Positions 1 to 6,814 are shown, counted from the first letter of the stretch. The stretch: 6,901 bases of DNA from Rhodobacteraceae bacterium UBA1957 (GCA_002336405.1 DDEJ01000156.1:1647-8547), one strand, 5' to 3'. The notes: generated by a model not told the origin, from the letters alone. Numbers and translations are program-made.

Positions 1-363
1 TTACGGTCACGAAGATGTCCCGCTCCATGCCGACGCAGACAAGGGTCTAAACCCGAACGATACACAGTCGGATTGAGAAGCGCGCACACTAAAGCCAATA
101 GACCGTCATGTAACACTCGTCACGTTTTGCGCAGTGCATCCGCCACGGCCTCCTGCGCTGGGGTCAGGGGGGGCTAAAACGGTGTCGGGGCTGTGAGGGT
201 GTGGCTGCGATCGTGAACACTGTCAATGTTTGCACCATTTCCAGACTGTCTGTGCAGTGGTTGCGTGGCGTTCTGTCAAGACCCACGCAGGTTCATCACG
301 CACCTGAATGGCCGCCGGTATCTTTGGTGTGGTTGTCGCTTGGCTATGACGTCGAACAAACAT
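1..363 (-). pseudogene. IS481-family transposase, decayed, N-terminal part only (runs off left edge)
   Basis: Reading the minus strand from an ATG at 363, the first 46 codons (363-226) give a transposase N-terminus with TTPKIPAAIQ, DEPAWVLTERH and the helix-turn-helix-like TAQTVWKWCKH, then TGA (225-223). Moving one base to the frame starting at 224 restores DSVHDRSHT, followed by a stop TAG (176-174), then LTPAQEAVADALRKT, another stop TGA (122-120), then LNPTVYRSGLDPCLRRHG and LRDR at the edge. From memory of the family, this is collinear with IS481-type transposases whose N-terminus reads TVWKWRKRDSVHDRSHT...LTPAQEAVAVALRKT...RSGLDRCLRRHG. About three extra residues lie around the TAG. The DDE catalytic domain would lie beyond position 1, so its state cannot be seen. 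With one frameshift and two internal stops the copy is dead. Family assignment rests on remembered motifs, not a search. Confidence 0.8.
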
Positions 364-556
364 TGGTGCCTGCCATCTATTATCTCCCAGCACCGATCTT
401 GCCAGAAAAGCGCAGAACGACGAGGGTCTATGTGATCATCCGGGATGGAACAGCCAGTTTAACAGCAAACGGAATGCTACGGCGACGGCAACGACAGTCA
501 CCCTCACCAGCGCTTTTCATAAGGAAGCGGCGGTTTGTGCATGCTGGTCTCTGGAA
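364..556. other. Non-coding stretch between the IS481 relic and nfeD; possible outer end of the element
   Basis: No reading frame here looks like protein on either strand. It lies upstream of the decayed transposase start and downstream of the nfeD stop. On the minus strand a sequence beginning TGTTAAACTGGCTGTTCC (464 downward) starts with TGT, as IS481-family termini often do, about 100 bases before the transposase ATG. It is therefore a candidate terminal repeat, but the opposite end is outside the window and cannot be compared. I see no convincing hairpin plus T-run behind nfeD. Confidence 0.35.
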
Positions 557-1024
557 TTAGGGCTCATTTTCTGGTACGACAGTCAGCTGGCCAACATCAG
601 CCTGCACCACTTTTACATGCGCGGCCTTGGCAATAGCCCGGTCACTGACCACCTTCCAAGTGATGCCGGAATAGACATGTTCCCCCGGCTGGTCTGGCGC
701 GATATCTGTTGCGAGTTGAAAGCGGTGACCAACAAACCCAACCTCGATTTTGCCTTCCTCACTTGGGGTTTGGATTTTTTTCAAGGGCTTCCATAGAATA
801 AACGCTGCGGCAATCGACAGAAGCGATACCGTGATTACCGCACTATTGATTGTCTGAGGCACAATTTCCATTGCCATCAATCCACCGGTTGCCAGCATTG
901 CGAGGCCGACGAAAAATAACACAAAGGTTGCAAAGCCGAGAAAGGCAATTTCGATTACCAGCAATCCAATGCCCAGCATAAACAGCCATTGCGAAAGGGA
1001 CATATCAAACATTGGCTGTTCCAT
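557..1024 (-). CDS. NfeD-like membrane protein (YbbJ-type short NfeD)
   Basis: This 155-residue protein is the short form of the NfeD family. Residues about 11-29, 30-50 and 58-78 are hydrophobic membrane segments, and residues about 90-152 form the polar C-terminal domain expected to fold as an OB-barrel, containing VGHRFQLATDI, the GITWKVVSD strand and a final LTVVPENEP. NfeD proteins are encoded beside SPFH proteins and are thought to bind them through the OB-fold on the cytoplasmic side; E. coli YbbJ beside QmcA is the model. The ATG at 1024 is chosen because it follows the qmcA stop by one base (TAG-A-ATG) and places the first helix near the N-terminus. The frame stays open up to 1117, but that extension lies inside qmcA and reads as proline/arginine-rich shadow. 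A GGGG about eight bases upstream may be the ribosome binding site, and translation is probably coupled to qmcA. The length is normal for the family. Confidence 0.92.
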   Translation of the reverse strand: MEQPMFDMSLSQWLFMLGIGLLVIEIAFLGFATFVLFFVGLAMLATGGLMAMEIVPQTINSAVITVSLLSIAAAFILWKPLKKIQTPSEEGKIEVGFVGHRFQLATDIAPDQPGEHVYSGITWKVVSDRAIAKAAHVKVVQADVGQLTVVPENEP

Positions 1025-1025
1025 T

Positions 1026-2051
1026 CTATTTGCCCCACGGACCCGGGGCGTTTGGCGGCACATAGCTTTCATTGGTGGAAGACGGTTTGGCAGCAGGGGC
1101 AGGGTCGGTTGTGCCATTTGAAATCTTTTGAATGATTGCCATCGCCTGAGTCACAAGGCTTGCGGCATCTGAGGCGCCGTCGGGCAGCAGGATCAGCGAT
1201 GATTTTTTGGCGATCATTTCTTTCGCATGGATGGCCTTGGTCGCCAGTTCAAGCTGGACCGCCTTTTGCCCGGCTGGTGTATCGGCCGCCTCACCGACCA
1301 TCAGCAGAGCTTTGGCCTGAGCATCTGCCACGGCAACAAGGGCCTTTGCCTCGCCCTCGGCGCGCAACACCTGTTCGTCTTTTTCAGCCTCAGCGGCCAG
1401 CACGACCGAGGCTTTCTCACCTTCGGCACGATTAATTGCGGATTGCCTATCACCTTCAGATTCGAGAATTTGTGCCCGCTTTACCCGCTCGGCTTTCATC
1501 TGAGCCTCCATTGCCTGCATCACAGATTGTGGTGGCACAATATCCTTGATCTCATACCGCAGAACCTGCACTCCCCAAGCCGAAGAGGCCTGATTGATCG
1601 CGGCAACAATATTCGTGTTGAGCAAATCGCGCTCTTCAAAAGTTTTATCCAGCTCCATCTTGCCCAGTTCCGAGCGCATGGTAGTCTGCGCCAGTTGGGT
1701 CACGGCAAACGCATAATCATCGACACCATAGGTCGCCTTGTACGGATCAAGCACCCGAAAATACAGCACCCCATCCACCGTGAGCGAGATGTTGTCTTTG
1801 GTAATAGCGCTTTGACTGGGCACATCTACCGCCTGCTCCTTGAGCGAGCGGTCAGCCGATACACTGTCGATAAAGGGGATAAGAAAATTGAGACCCGCCT
1901 CCTGTACACCTTTGAATTTACCAAACCTTTCAATGACATAGGTTCGATTATGCGGAACGAATTTAATAGAATACCGCAAGACAACAAAGACCAAAATGAA
2001 AAACCAGATTGTCGGACTGAAAACGAAAGCTAAAATATCTTCTATATACAT
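1026..2051 (-). CDS. qmcA: SPFH/stomatin-like membrane protein (paraslipin, QmcA family)
   Basis: This 341-residue protein has an N-terminal membrane segment (about 10-27), then an SPFH/Band 7 domain (about 30-190) with the typical opening FVPHNRTYVIERFGKF, GLNFLIPFID and the YEIKDIVPP motif. A long Ala/Glu/Lys-rich helix follows (about 180-250; EGEKASVVLAAEAEKDEQ, RAEGEAKALVAV), as expected for coiled-coil oligomerisation. The C-terminal part includes LILLPDG, which is widespread in paraslipins, and a Pro/Ser-rich tail ending PNAPGPWGK. Relatives form large membrane-associated ring or cage assemblies that organise lipid domains and influence FtsH-type quality control. The ATG at 2051 is preceded by GGAG about eight bases away and places the membrane anchor directly at the start. 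The gene leads a two-gene unit with the NfeD gene one base downstream. There is no sign of damage. The family call is firm; the exact role in this organism is inferred. Confidence 0.95.
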   Translation of the reverse strand: MYIEDILAFVFSPTIWFFILVFVVLRYSIKFVPHNRTYVIERFGKFKGVQEAGLNFLIPFIDSVSADRSLKEQAVDVPSQSAITKDNISLTVDGVLYFRVLDPYKATYGVDDYAFAVTQLAQTTMRSELGKMELDKTFEERDLLNTNIVAAINQASSAWGVQVLRYEIKDIVPPQSVMQAMEAQMKAERVKRAQILESEGDRQSAINRAEGEKASVVLAAEAEKDEQVLRAEGEAKALVAVADAQAKALLMVGEAADTPAGQKAVQLELATKAIHAKEMIAKKSSLILLPDGASDAASLVTQAMAIIQKISNGTTDPAPAAKPSSTNESYVPPNAPGPWGK

Positions 2052-2280
2052 GTGACGTGCTCCAAATGCGAAGGGCCACTCAAATAATGGCTTGCTCAGG
2101 TTGCAGACTTTAGGGGATCACAAGTTGAATTCCAACGTCAAAATTACCAAAGCTTCCTCAAAGAAACCGATTGGATTACGCCAATGCCACGGGCGTCGGT
2201 GTGTGATTGGCCGGCCGTGCGGCACTAAAATGTTCAACTGGGTGTGGTTGGTACTGCGGGTGCCCATAGGCGGACAGCAA
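2052..2280. other. Intergenic region upstream of qmcA; imperfect palindrome
   Basis: This stretch of about 230 bases separates the MFS stop from the qmcA start and should hold the qmcA promoter. I could not settle on a -35/-10 pair with normal spacing. An imperfect palindrome, GTTGAATTCCAAC at 2124-2136, lies about 75 bases before the qmcA start and could be an operator half-site pair, but this is weak. There is also a GGCCGGCC palindrome near 2209-2217. No terminator with a T-run is visible behind the MFS gene and no credible small gene is seen. Confidence 0.3.
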
Positions 2281-3450
2281 TCAGCCAGATGTGGATTGCA
2301 CCGTCTTGGCAGTTGGTTTTGCTGTCACCGAAGAAACCGTAAACCAACTGGCAATCAGGAACGGTAAACCAACAGCAAAGGAAAACCTGATTCCGAACGC
2401 CTCTGCGATAAAACCCAGCAATGGCGGTGCCAAAAGAAACGCCAGAAACGATATCTGCGCCAGAGACGCCACGTTGACCGCTGCAGGTCGGTCGGTTCTT
2501 TGAGCCGCCGCCGACATCGCCAGTGGAAACAAGACCGCATTGCCAGCGCCCATCAAGGCAAAGCCGATCAAGGCCACGGCTGGCAGGGAAGCAAAGTAAA
2601 CCAAAATTACCCCCATACCCATCGAAAGTATGGACAGCCGCGAAACCTTTTCGGCGCTGTAGTTCTCAACAAGGTTATCGGCAAAAAACCGGACTATGAA
2701 CTGTGCTAATGCCCCCACTGCCAAAGCCACGCCGTTGATAAACGGTGGCGTTGCAAAGATATCGCGCATAAAAATCACCGACCAGTCAATACCGGCACCC
2801 TCGATCAGCATAGCAGATAAGGTAAAGACGACGAGAACCATAATGCCTTTGGTTGGCCGAATCAGTTTTGGACTTTGCGGGCTGTTGTTGGGTCGCTCAG
2901 GCGCGGGATGATACCCCCAGGCAAAGCCAATTGTCAGCAGGCTTACAGCGGTCAGAAACAGCCCGAAATGGGTTGTTGGTGAGACGTTGAATTGAGACAT
3001 CGCTGCCCCGGCGACACCTGTTGCAAAAAACCCCAAGCTCCAGAACGCATGGCTTCTGTTCATAATCCGTTTCGCAAGCCGGTATTCCACCCTGTCGGCT
3101 TCTAAGTTTACCGCAACTTCCACCACTCCAACTGCCAGACCTCCAATGCTCAGGGCAAGGAAAAAGCTGACCGGGCCCATGGCAAAAGAGGCCAGCACAA
3201 ACGACAGTCCGATCAAAGGCAAGCCAAAACACATCGCTAGCCGAAACCCTGTACGCCTGAGGATTTTATCCGCATAAAACAAAGACAGTTGCACGCCGGT
3301 TGACAATCCGACCAACGCAAAGCCCAAGGCGCTTTCTCCGATACCCATTTGCACTTGCAGGTCACCGATACGGGGAAACAAAGCCCCCAAAGCAAAAGCA
3401 TAAACAAAGAAGGCAAAATAGACGTTTTGTTGTGGTTGAGAAAATCTCAT
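2281..3450 (-). CDS. MFS transporter, YbjJ-like
   Basis: This is a 12-segment major facilitator protein, 389 residues from the ATG at 3450 or 405 from a GTG at 3498. Counting from the GTG, hydrophobic helices begin around residue 26 (YFAFFVYAFALGALFP) and continue to about 388, with the central hydrophilic loop near 195-217 (ERPNNSPQSPKLIRP). Markers of the YbjJ-like branch are the NLEADRVEYRLAKRIMNRSH stretch after helix 4 with the following AFWSLGFFATG, and LIEGAGIDWSVIFMRD in helix 7. The substrate cannot be read from sequence; relatives are mostly uncharacterised, and sugar or drug export are only guesses. The ATG at 3450 is preferred because it puts nine residues before helix 1. The GTG is possible, has a TATAGT box about 30 bases upstream, and adds MKTTATNPITCRTLID. 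Neither start has a strong ribosome binding site. The gene is intact, with a 229-base gap before qmcA. Confidence 0.9.
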   Translation of the reverse strand: MRFSQPQQNVYFAFFVYAFALGALFPRIGDLQVQMGIGESALGFALVGLSTGVQLSLFYADKILRRTGFRLAMCFGLPLIGLSFVLASFAMGPVSFFLALSIGGLAVGVVEVAVNLEADRVEYRLAKRIMNRSHAFWSLGFFATGVAGAAMSQFNVSPTTHFGLFLTAVSLLTIGFAWGYHPAPERPNNSPQSPKLIRPTKGIMVLVVFTLSAMLIEGAGIDWSVIFMRDIFATPPFINGVALAVGALAQFIVRFFADNLVENYSAEKVSRLSILSMGMGVILVYFASLPAVALIGFALMGAGNAVLFPLAMSAAAQRTDRPAAVNVASLAQISFLAFLLAPPLLGFIAEAFGIRFSFAVGLPFLIASWFTVSSVTAKPTAKTVQSTSG

Positions 3451-3526
3451 GTCGATCAGGGTCCGGCATGTAATGGGGTTGGTGGCGGTCGTCTTCACAG
3501 ACTTACTCTATTGCCTGCCTACCCTC

Positions 3527-3553
3527 ACTATAAACTGGATGATTGAATTGAAA
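3527..3553 (-). promoter_or_regulatory. Candidate promoter for the MFS gene
   Basis: On the minus strand a TTTCAA box (3553-3548) is followed 15 bases later by TATAGT (3532-3527), which matches the sigma-70 -10 consensus in five of six positions. The -35 match and the 15-base spacer are poor. Transcription would start about 20 bases before the GTG at 3498 or about 70 before the ATG at 3450. Confidence 0.3.
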
Positions 3554-3605
3554 GCGCAAATAGCATTTCCCATCGGGCTATGAAATTTGGGGGACACCCG
3601 ATTGT

Positions 3606-3611
3606 AAGGGG
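3606..3611 (+). promoter_or_regulatory. Ribosome binding site that supports the 3618 start
   Basis: AAGGGG lies six bases before the ATG at 3618, a good Shine-Dalgarno match at good spacing. A second ATG in the same frame at 3678 also has one (AGAGGG at 3668-3673, four bases away), so an internal start 20 codons downstream remains possible. Confidence 0.55.
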
Positions 3612-3617
3612 CATTGT

Positions 3618-4187
3618 ATGTCGACTTTTGCCTGCATATGCTTTGGACATGATAAACCCAGCCACTCAGAGGGTAAGATGGCCACCAAACATGAAGTTTC
3701 CAAGGGCTTTAAGAAAGCCTTGACAGAAAGGACCTCCGGAACCGGTACCATGGAGGAAATGATGGCGGGAGAGGCCGCTGTGATCGCCTCAACGCCTCAT
3801 ACGGTCTTTGTTTATTGGCAGTGCGGTGCAGCAGACAACTCGCCCGATTTCAACGGCGACAGTGGCGCTGAACGGGTCTTTCATGAGACCGAGGCCTGTG
3901 GGAGCCGTCCAGTGCTTGGGGAGATGATCGCAATTTTACGCGCGGGAGACAGGGTTGTGGTGCATAGTATCGATGGCTTGGCCCGAGATATGCGAGACCT
4001 GCAAGATATTGTCAGACAGATAAATACCAAAGGGGCCTCTATTAGTTTCCAGGTCGAAGATCTGACATTTGAGGCAGATCACAGTGACCCCATCGTCGCA
4101 ATGCAAAGCCGGATGTTAGAGGCATTTTCCAGCTTTGAACGCGCGCTCACAGACAAGGGCCGCGCGCCGGGTCCCGCGCAAGACTAG
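3618..4187 (+). CDS. Resolvase-like protein: serine-recombinase fold lacking the catalytic serine and DNA-binding domain
   Basis: The 189-residue product has an unrecognised N-terminal stretch (1-60; KHEVSKGFKKALTERTSG, TMEEMMAGEAAVIAS) followed by a serine-recombinase N-terminal domain (about 63-178). Aligned by eye with Tn3/gamma-delta resolvases, residues 96-123 (SRPVLGEMIAIL, GDRVVVHSIDGLAR) and 137-177 (TKGASISFQVEDLTF, EAFSSFERAL) are clear family signatures. The active site is altered: the usual Tyr-x-Arg-x-Ser reads Y66-W-Q68-C-G70, so Gln and Gly replace the catalytic Arg8 and Ser10. DRLxR reads D119-G-L-A-R123, losing Arg68 while keeping Arg71. The loop before RP is about three residues short. 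The protein stops about ten residues after the FERAL motif, so most of the long dimer helix and the helix-turn-helix are missing. It should not recombine DNA. It may be a repurposed protein or a decaying gene that is still open. The fold call is fairly firm; the function is unknown. It is the only plus-strand gene here, flanked by minus-strand genes. Confidence 0.72.
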   Translation: MSTFACICFGHDKPSHSEGKMATKHEVSKGFKKALTERTSGTGTMEEMMAGEAAVIASTPHTVFVYWQCGAADNSPDFNGDSGAERVFHETEACGSRPVLGEMIAILRAGDRVVVHSIDGLARDMRDLQDIVRQINTKGASISFQVEDLTFEADHSDPIVAMQSRMLEAFSSFERALTDKGRAPGPAQD

Positions 4188-4208
4188 GGGATTGGCAAAC
4201 CTATTTTT

Positions 4209-4226
4209 AAAAGGGCGGGTTCGCCC
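4209..4226 (-). terminator. Probable intrinsic terminator behind the VOC gene
   Basis: On the minus strand a 5-bp GC stem GGGCG/CGCCC (4226-4213) with the four-base loop AACC is followed directly by TTTT (4212-4209). It lies about 90 bases after the VOC stop. On the plus strand the hairpin is followed by AAAA, so it would not end the recombinase-like gene from the other side. The stem is short, hence moderate confidence. Confidence 0.42.
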
Positions 4227-4315
4227 AAAACCACGCCTATGGATTAGATGGCCATTTATTTTCACATCGCTTGACAACCCCTGTGGCCGCTTTGGGCACC
4301 CCTTGATACCAATGC

Positions 4316-4741
4316 TTATGTACCTTGGTCCAGTCTTTGATGAACTTCGATGACGTTGCCTTCAGGATCATGAAAAAATACTTGATGCCATTCTTTGGCA
4401 AAGGTTGTTCCGTAATCGGAATACGGGATACCGGCCGCATCAAGCTTGCTGAGAAAGGCTGCGATGTCATCTGTTCTGAAAGCGATGTGGCCTTTGTCAA
4501 CGGGATTGATCGTCTGGTTATTTTTAAATCCCACCTCTAAATTGCGCTCTGCCAAGTGCATTTCTATTTTACCCTCGGTAACAAAATTGATTTTTCCGCT
4601 ATATCCGCGATCTTGGGTTTCCTCTGTCCGTGGAAATTGCTCAATCGGTATACTGTCCATCTCTAAAATATTGCGGTAAAATGCATCCATCGCATCGACA
4701 TTCTTTGAGACAAAATTGATGTGATGAAATTCTAACGCCAT
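4316..4741 (-). CDS. VOC-superfamily (glyoxalase/bleomycin-resistance fold) protein
   Basis: This 141-residue protein is the usual size for a single-chain vicinal-oxygen-chelate protein made of two beta-alpha-beta-beta-beta modules. Module 1 starts FHHINFVSKNVDAMDAFYRN and contains KIEMHLAE; module 2 starts KGHIAFRTDDIAAFLSKL and ends FFHDPEGNVIEVHQ. Likely metal ligands, by comparison with glyoxalase I and FosA, are His6 or His7, His62, His85 and Glu132, all present, so it is probably an active metalloenzyme or binder. The substrate is not identifiable: lactoylglutathione lyase-like, thiol-transferase-like or dioxygenase-like roles are all possible. The ATG at 4741 is supported by AGGGAG (4754-4749) seven bases upstream. 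It lies 185 bases behind ggt on the same strand, and a hairpin follows its stop. A glutathione link to ggt is attractive but only inferred. No damage is seen. Confidence 0.92.
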   Translation of the reverse strand: MALEFHHINFVSKNVDAMDAFYRNILEMDSIPIEQFPRTEETQDRGYSGKINFVTEGKIEMHLAERNLEVGFKNNQTINPVDKGHIAFRTDDIAAFLSKLDAAGIPYSDYGTTFAKEWHQVFFHDPEGNVIEVHQRLDQGT

Positions 4742-4926
4742 CTAAATACTCCCTATTACGTCCGGCATTTTTACGTGTTCTGAGCAGCCGCTGTTGTGGC
4801 AAGATTAATCCGGAGACAGCAGGGTTTCAACAACACTATGAAAACGCAGTTGGTTTGTTCAACAAGCCCCAAGCCTTGTGCCTGGTTTTTTCATCGGCGC
4901 GCAAAGGCTGTAATCATCGGGAAAAA
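4742..4926. other. Gap between ggt and the VOC gene
   Basis: This 185-base stretch has no supported gene. A weak inverted repeat, ACAAG...CTTGT near 4861-4878, has only a five-base stem and no T-run on the useful side. The VOC ribosome binding site sits at its left end. I could not identify a separate promoter with normal spacing, so the VOC gene may be read from ggt or from an unseen promoter. Confidence 0.3.
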
Positions 4927-6690
4927 TCACTCCCCAATTGCGATACCTTCGCGCCTGTGATCTGCGCCACCAGACAACTGACCCAAGGAAAGCGAAATGG
5001 CATGTATGCCAGAGTTAAGGTTGCGCAGCTTTACCTCAAAGTCCCAAGACATCAGCGCCTCTGCCAGTGGCTTTGTCATTGTTTCAGCCACCGCTCCAGA
5101 CTCTAGATCATAGATACCAAAGCGGTTAATAAGGTGGGGTAAATCTATCGCCGCTTGGATATTGAGGTTCCAGTCCAGATGGGCGATGATCGTTTTGGCA
5201 ACATAACCGATGATCCGACTGCCCCCGGGCGAACCGAGCACCATCACGGGTTTTCCATCTTTGAGAACAATTGTTGGAGCCATGGAAGACCGCGGCCGTT
5301 TTCCAGGTTCGAGCCGGTTGGCAATGGGCACCCCTTCGCGATGGGTTCGAAACGAAAAATCGGTTAGCTCATTGTTGAGAAAATAACCGCCGGGCGTAAT
5401 CAGACGAGAGCCAAAGGCGTTCTCAATTGTCGTCGTCATTGACAGCGCGTTTCCAAAGCGGTCCACGATCGAGATATGCGAGGTGGACGGCAATTCTAAA
5501 CTGTCATCAGGCGACCAGTTTAGCGCGTGATCAAACGGCGGGTTGCCTGGGGCCACCTCTGGTAGCGCCGTATCACGCCTCAAAAGCGCAGACCGGCTGG
5601 CCAGATAGGCCGGGTCGATCAGGCCCTTAGTTGGCATTGGTACAAAATCACTGTCCGCCATATACTGTCCGCGGTCCGCAAAAGCCAAGCGCGAGGCATC
5701 CCCGATCAAGCGCCAGCTCTCTGGGGAATTGGCACCAAGTGCGGCCAGATCGAAGGGGTTTAGCAGCCCCAAAATCTGACCAACCGAAAGTGCGCCAGAT
5801 GAGGGTGGACCCATGCCGCACACCTCATAACTGCGGTAAGGTGCGCAGATTGCCGCCCGTTCTTTAACTCTATAATGTCTCAGGTCGCCCATCGATAACA
5901 CGCCTGGATTGCCAGGTGCATTTTGGACTGTGTCCACAATGCCCTTGGCAATCGCGCCTGTATAGAAAGCTTTGATACCGTGTTTGGACAGGGCTCTAAG
6001 CGAGGTGGCATAGGCAGGATTGTCCAAGATCTCTCCGGCTGTGACCGGCTTTCCGTCCGGTAATAAATAAGCCGCCGTTCTTGGAAAACGGCTCAGGCGT
6101 TTCTGATCATATTTCACCATTGCAGCAAGCCGAGGCGAGACGGTAAAACCTGAATCGGCCAAAGAGATCGCCTCTGAAAATAAATCAGACCACGCCAGTT
6201 TGCCCCACCTGGTCTGGGCGGCGGCCATTAAGGCCGGCGTTCCAGGTGTGCCGACAGACAAGCCTCCCACCACCGCATCGTAAAATTTCAATGGCGTGCC
6301 AGTCCCGTCGTGAAACAGCGTTGGCGTCGCTGCCATTGGTGCGGTCTCGCGCCCGTCAAGCGTAGTGATGGCCCCAGTTGCGCCATCATACCACACCAGA
6401 AATGCGCCTCCGCCAAGGCCCGAACTTTGCGGCTCGACCAGACCTAGAACAGATTGCACCGCAACCATGGCGTCTGCAGCGGTTCCACCATCACGCAAGA
6501 CCCGCGCGCCCGATTGCACCGCCAAGGGGTTTGCGGCCACCACCATCCAATTATCCGCCTGAACCGGCGCACCAGTCGCCTTGGTTGCAAGTGCGGTTCT
6601 TATTTCCGGGGCAATGGCGTCACTGCTTTGTTGTGCGGCAAGGGGCAGAGCCAAAACAGACAGGATGTAGATCAGGGGGATGATGCGCAT
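4927..6690 (-). CDS. ggt: Gamma-glutamyltransferase, periplasmic precursor
   Basis: This 587-residue Ntn-hydrolase removes or transfers the gamma-glutamyl group of glutathione and related compounds in the periplasm. Residues 1-19 are a signal peptide (hydrophobic LIYILSVLALPL, cleavage likely after LAA). The large-subunit half has PLAVQSGARVLRDGGTAADA, SSGLGGGAFLVWYDG and the substrate-carboxylate arginine R114 in LDGRETAP. Autoprocessing is expected at S402/T403, making T403 of STSHISIVD the nucleophile of the small subunit, with the supporting T421 exactly 18 residues later. Further E. coli equivalents are D444 (NNELTDFS), S468/S469 (RPRSSMAPTIV) and the G489-G490 oxyanion pair (GSPGGSR). 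Unlike E. coli, position 423 is Glu where Asn411 would be, and the loop between DFS and SSM is about five residues shorter. The length is normal. AAAGG upstream is rather far from the ATG (about ten bases). The enzyme class is firm. Confidence 0.96.
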   Translation of the reverse strand: MRIIPLIYILSVLALPLAAQQSSDAIAPEIRTALATKATGAPVQADNWMVVAANPLAVQSGARVLRDGGTAADAMVAVQSVLGLVEPQSSGLGGGAFLVWYDGATGAITTLDGRETAPMAATPTLFHDGTGTPLKFYDAVVGGLSVGTPGTPALMAAAQTRWGKLAWSDLFSEAISLADSGFTVSPRLAAMVKYDQKRLSRFPRTAAYLLPDGKPVTAGEILDNPAYATSLRALSKHGIKAFYTGAIAKGIVDTVQNAPGNPGVLSMGDLRHYRVKERAAICAPYRSYEVCGMGPPSSGALSVGQILGLLNPFDLAALGANSPESWRLIGDASRLAFADRGQYMADSDFVPMPTKGLIDPAYLASRSALLRRDTALPEVAPGNPPFDHALNWSPDDSLELPSTSHISIVDRFGNALSMTTTIENAFGSRLITPGGYFLNNELTDFSFRTHREGVPIANRLEPGKRPRSSMAPTIVLKDGKPVMVLGSPGGSRIIGYVAKTIIAHLDWNLNIQAAIDLPHLINRFGIYDLESGAVAETMTKPLAEALMSWDFEVKLRNLNSGIHAISLSLGQLSGGADHRREGIAIGE

Positions 6691-6814
6691 GAGAACAGGA
6701 CCTTTAAGTCATAAAATCAGCCTTTTTTGCAAAATTATGATGAGGCAGAGGACTTTTGAATGCAAGCCAGATTATCAGTGCCGATACGCGCTTATTGCTT
6801 TGGGCTGGGGAAAG
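6691..6814. other. Upstream region of ggt
   Basis: This 124-base AT-rich stretch should hold the ggt promoter. On the minus strand TTGCAT and CATAAT occur about 20 bases apart, too far for a standard promoter, and TTGCAA with ACTTAA at 17 bases is a poor -10 match. I do not assign a promoter. No terminator for the gene further right is evident. Confidence 0.3.

Noticed and set aside
2..76. Plus-strand open tail YGHEDVPLHADADKGL ending at TGA, looking like a gene C-terminus
   Set aside because: The same bases read on the minus strand give RSGLDPCLRRHG...LRDR, a clear IS481 transposase match, so the plus-strand frame is its shadow.
201..560. 119-residue plus-strand open frame
   Set aside because: It reads as Arg/Pro-rich, has no recognisable motif, and lies opposite the transposase relic and its upstream region.
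1025..1117. Longer NfeD start giving 186 residues
   Set aside because: The extra 31 residues lie within the qmcA coding region in another frame and look like shadow; the ATG at 1024 fits the family and the junction.
1227..2033. 268-residue plus-strand open frame opposite qmcA
   Set aside because: It is antisense to a well-supported SPFH gene, its composition is rich in His/Leu/Arg as expected of a shadow, and it has no known motif.
4135..4353. Frameshifted continuation of the recombinase (a lost helix-turn-helix in another frame)
   Set aside because: The overlapping frame reads RSQTRAARRVPRKTRG and then unrelated sequence; it does not resemble the usual recombinase C-terminal domain, so there is no evidence for a simple frameshift.
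4861..4878. Inverted repeat in the ggt-VOC gap as a terminator
   Set aside because: The stem is only five bases and no T-run follows it on the minus strand.
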